A stretch of DNA of 49,142 bases, from NCBI RefSeq assembly GCF_002368115.1, contig NZ_AP018316.1:593246-642387 (forward strand), given 5' to 3'. Position 1 is the first letter of the stretch, and each line of letters begins with the position of its first letter. Of the stretch, positions 48,935 through 49,142 are shown piece by piece. This stretch comes from Dolichospermum compactum NIES-806 (GTDB taxonomy: Bacteria > Cyanobacteriota > Cyanobacteriia > Cyanobacteriales > Nostocaceae). Under the pieces are notes generated by a model. It worked only from the letters and a program-made list of their open reading frames with translations, did no database searches and was not told where the DNA came from. Both the position numbers and the translations under genes were made by a program.

Positions 48935-49142
48935 GTAGCGCCCCCGTGCCTACCCCAGTATTAGGGGCAACTTTAGGTCAATTATTATTATCATTATGTT
49001 AAGTAGCGCCCCCGTGCCTACCCCAGTATTAGGGGCAACTTTAGGTCAATTATTATTATCATTATGTTAAGTAGCGCCCCCGTGCCTACCCCAGTATTAG
49101 GGGCAACTTTAGGTCAATTATTATTATCATTATGTTAAGTAG
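48935..49142. repeat. Perfect 68-bp tandem array at window end
   Basis: Three identical 68-bp units start at 48,935, 49,003 and 49,071, and a fourth begins at 49,139. Each begins GTAGCGCCCCCGTGCCTACC and ends CATTATGTTAA. Within a unit CCCCAGTATTAGGGG forms a short hairpin. Identity is complete, so the copies are young or kept alike. The array continues past the end, and the true number of units cannot be known from this window. No open frame of note. Confidence 0.95.

Noticed and set aside
48935..49142. CRISPR array
   Set aside because: The 68-bp units are contiguous and identical, without unique spacers, and no cas gene is in the window.

Overview
The window looks like a chromosomal stretch from an AT-rich, filamentous, heterocyst-type cyanobacterium (order Nostocales; Anabaena/Dolichospermum/Aphanizomenon-like). 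Evidence: NdhL, CruF and a Calvin-cycle class II FBP aldolase; a tRNA-Leu(UAA) split by a small group I intron; many HIP1 octamers (GCGATCGC); heptanucleotide tandem repeats between genes; and many short palindromic dispersed repeats. Species cannot be fixed from sequence alone.

Layout. 0.3-7 kb: housekeeping genes (PaO-like Rieske oxygenase, FluC/CrcB, HtpX, CruF, L27 and L21). 7.5-9.6 kb: a decay zone with a truncated nucleotidyltransferase and a sigma-factor remnant split by an IS4-family element with a 9-bp target duplication. 9.6-17.3 kb: trpA-DUF3007-ndhL, tRNA-Leu with intron, a frameshifted membrane gene, purA (TTG start), L25, and an APH/P-loop-kinase fusion. 17.3-21.7 kb: an accessory patch with two HNH nuclease operons, two Uma2 genes, a Uma2 remnant and several copies of one dispersed repeat, some carrying a nested 23-nt insert. 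21.7-29.2 kb: recN, a membrane/coiled-coil/WD40 protein, a broken partial duplicate of the next SLH gene, a DUF2442/DUF4160 pair, and the intact SLH-GH10-like gene.

29.5-34.4 kb is a type I restriction-modification locus ruined by at least two internal deletions, with an apparently intact VapBC module between its genes. 34.6-40.4 kb is a compact PaoABC-type molybdenum aldehyde oxidoreductase operon with its XdhC-like maturation factor and a MocA-like cytidylyltransferase; the five genes suffice to predict an exported molybdopterin-cytosine-dinucleotide enzyme. 40.4-46.6 kb holds GNAT, methyltransferase, ABC ATPase, UPF0367, cobU and conserved hypothetical genes. 46.7-48.7 kb has a dead VapBC remnant, a DUF29 gene and fba. 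The window stops inside a perfect 68-bp tandem array, probably a contig end.

No clearly new multi-gene system is proven. The best candidates for a second look are the three-gene HNH operon (17.8-18.9 kb), the HNH cassette that appears to have replaced the body of a Uma2 gene (19.1-19.9 kb), the nested mini-repeat insertions, the shared 5' hairpin motif upstream of cruF and ndhL, and the cyanobacterial pao-mocA operon.
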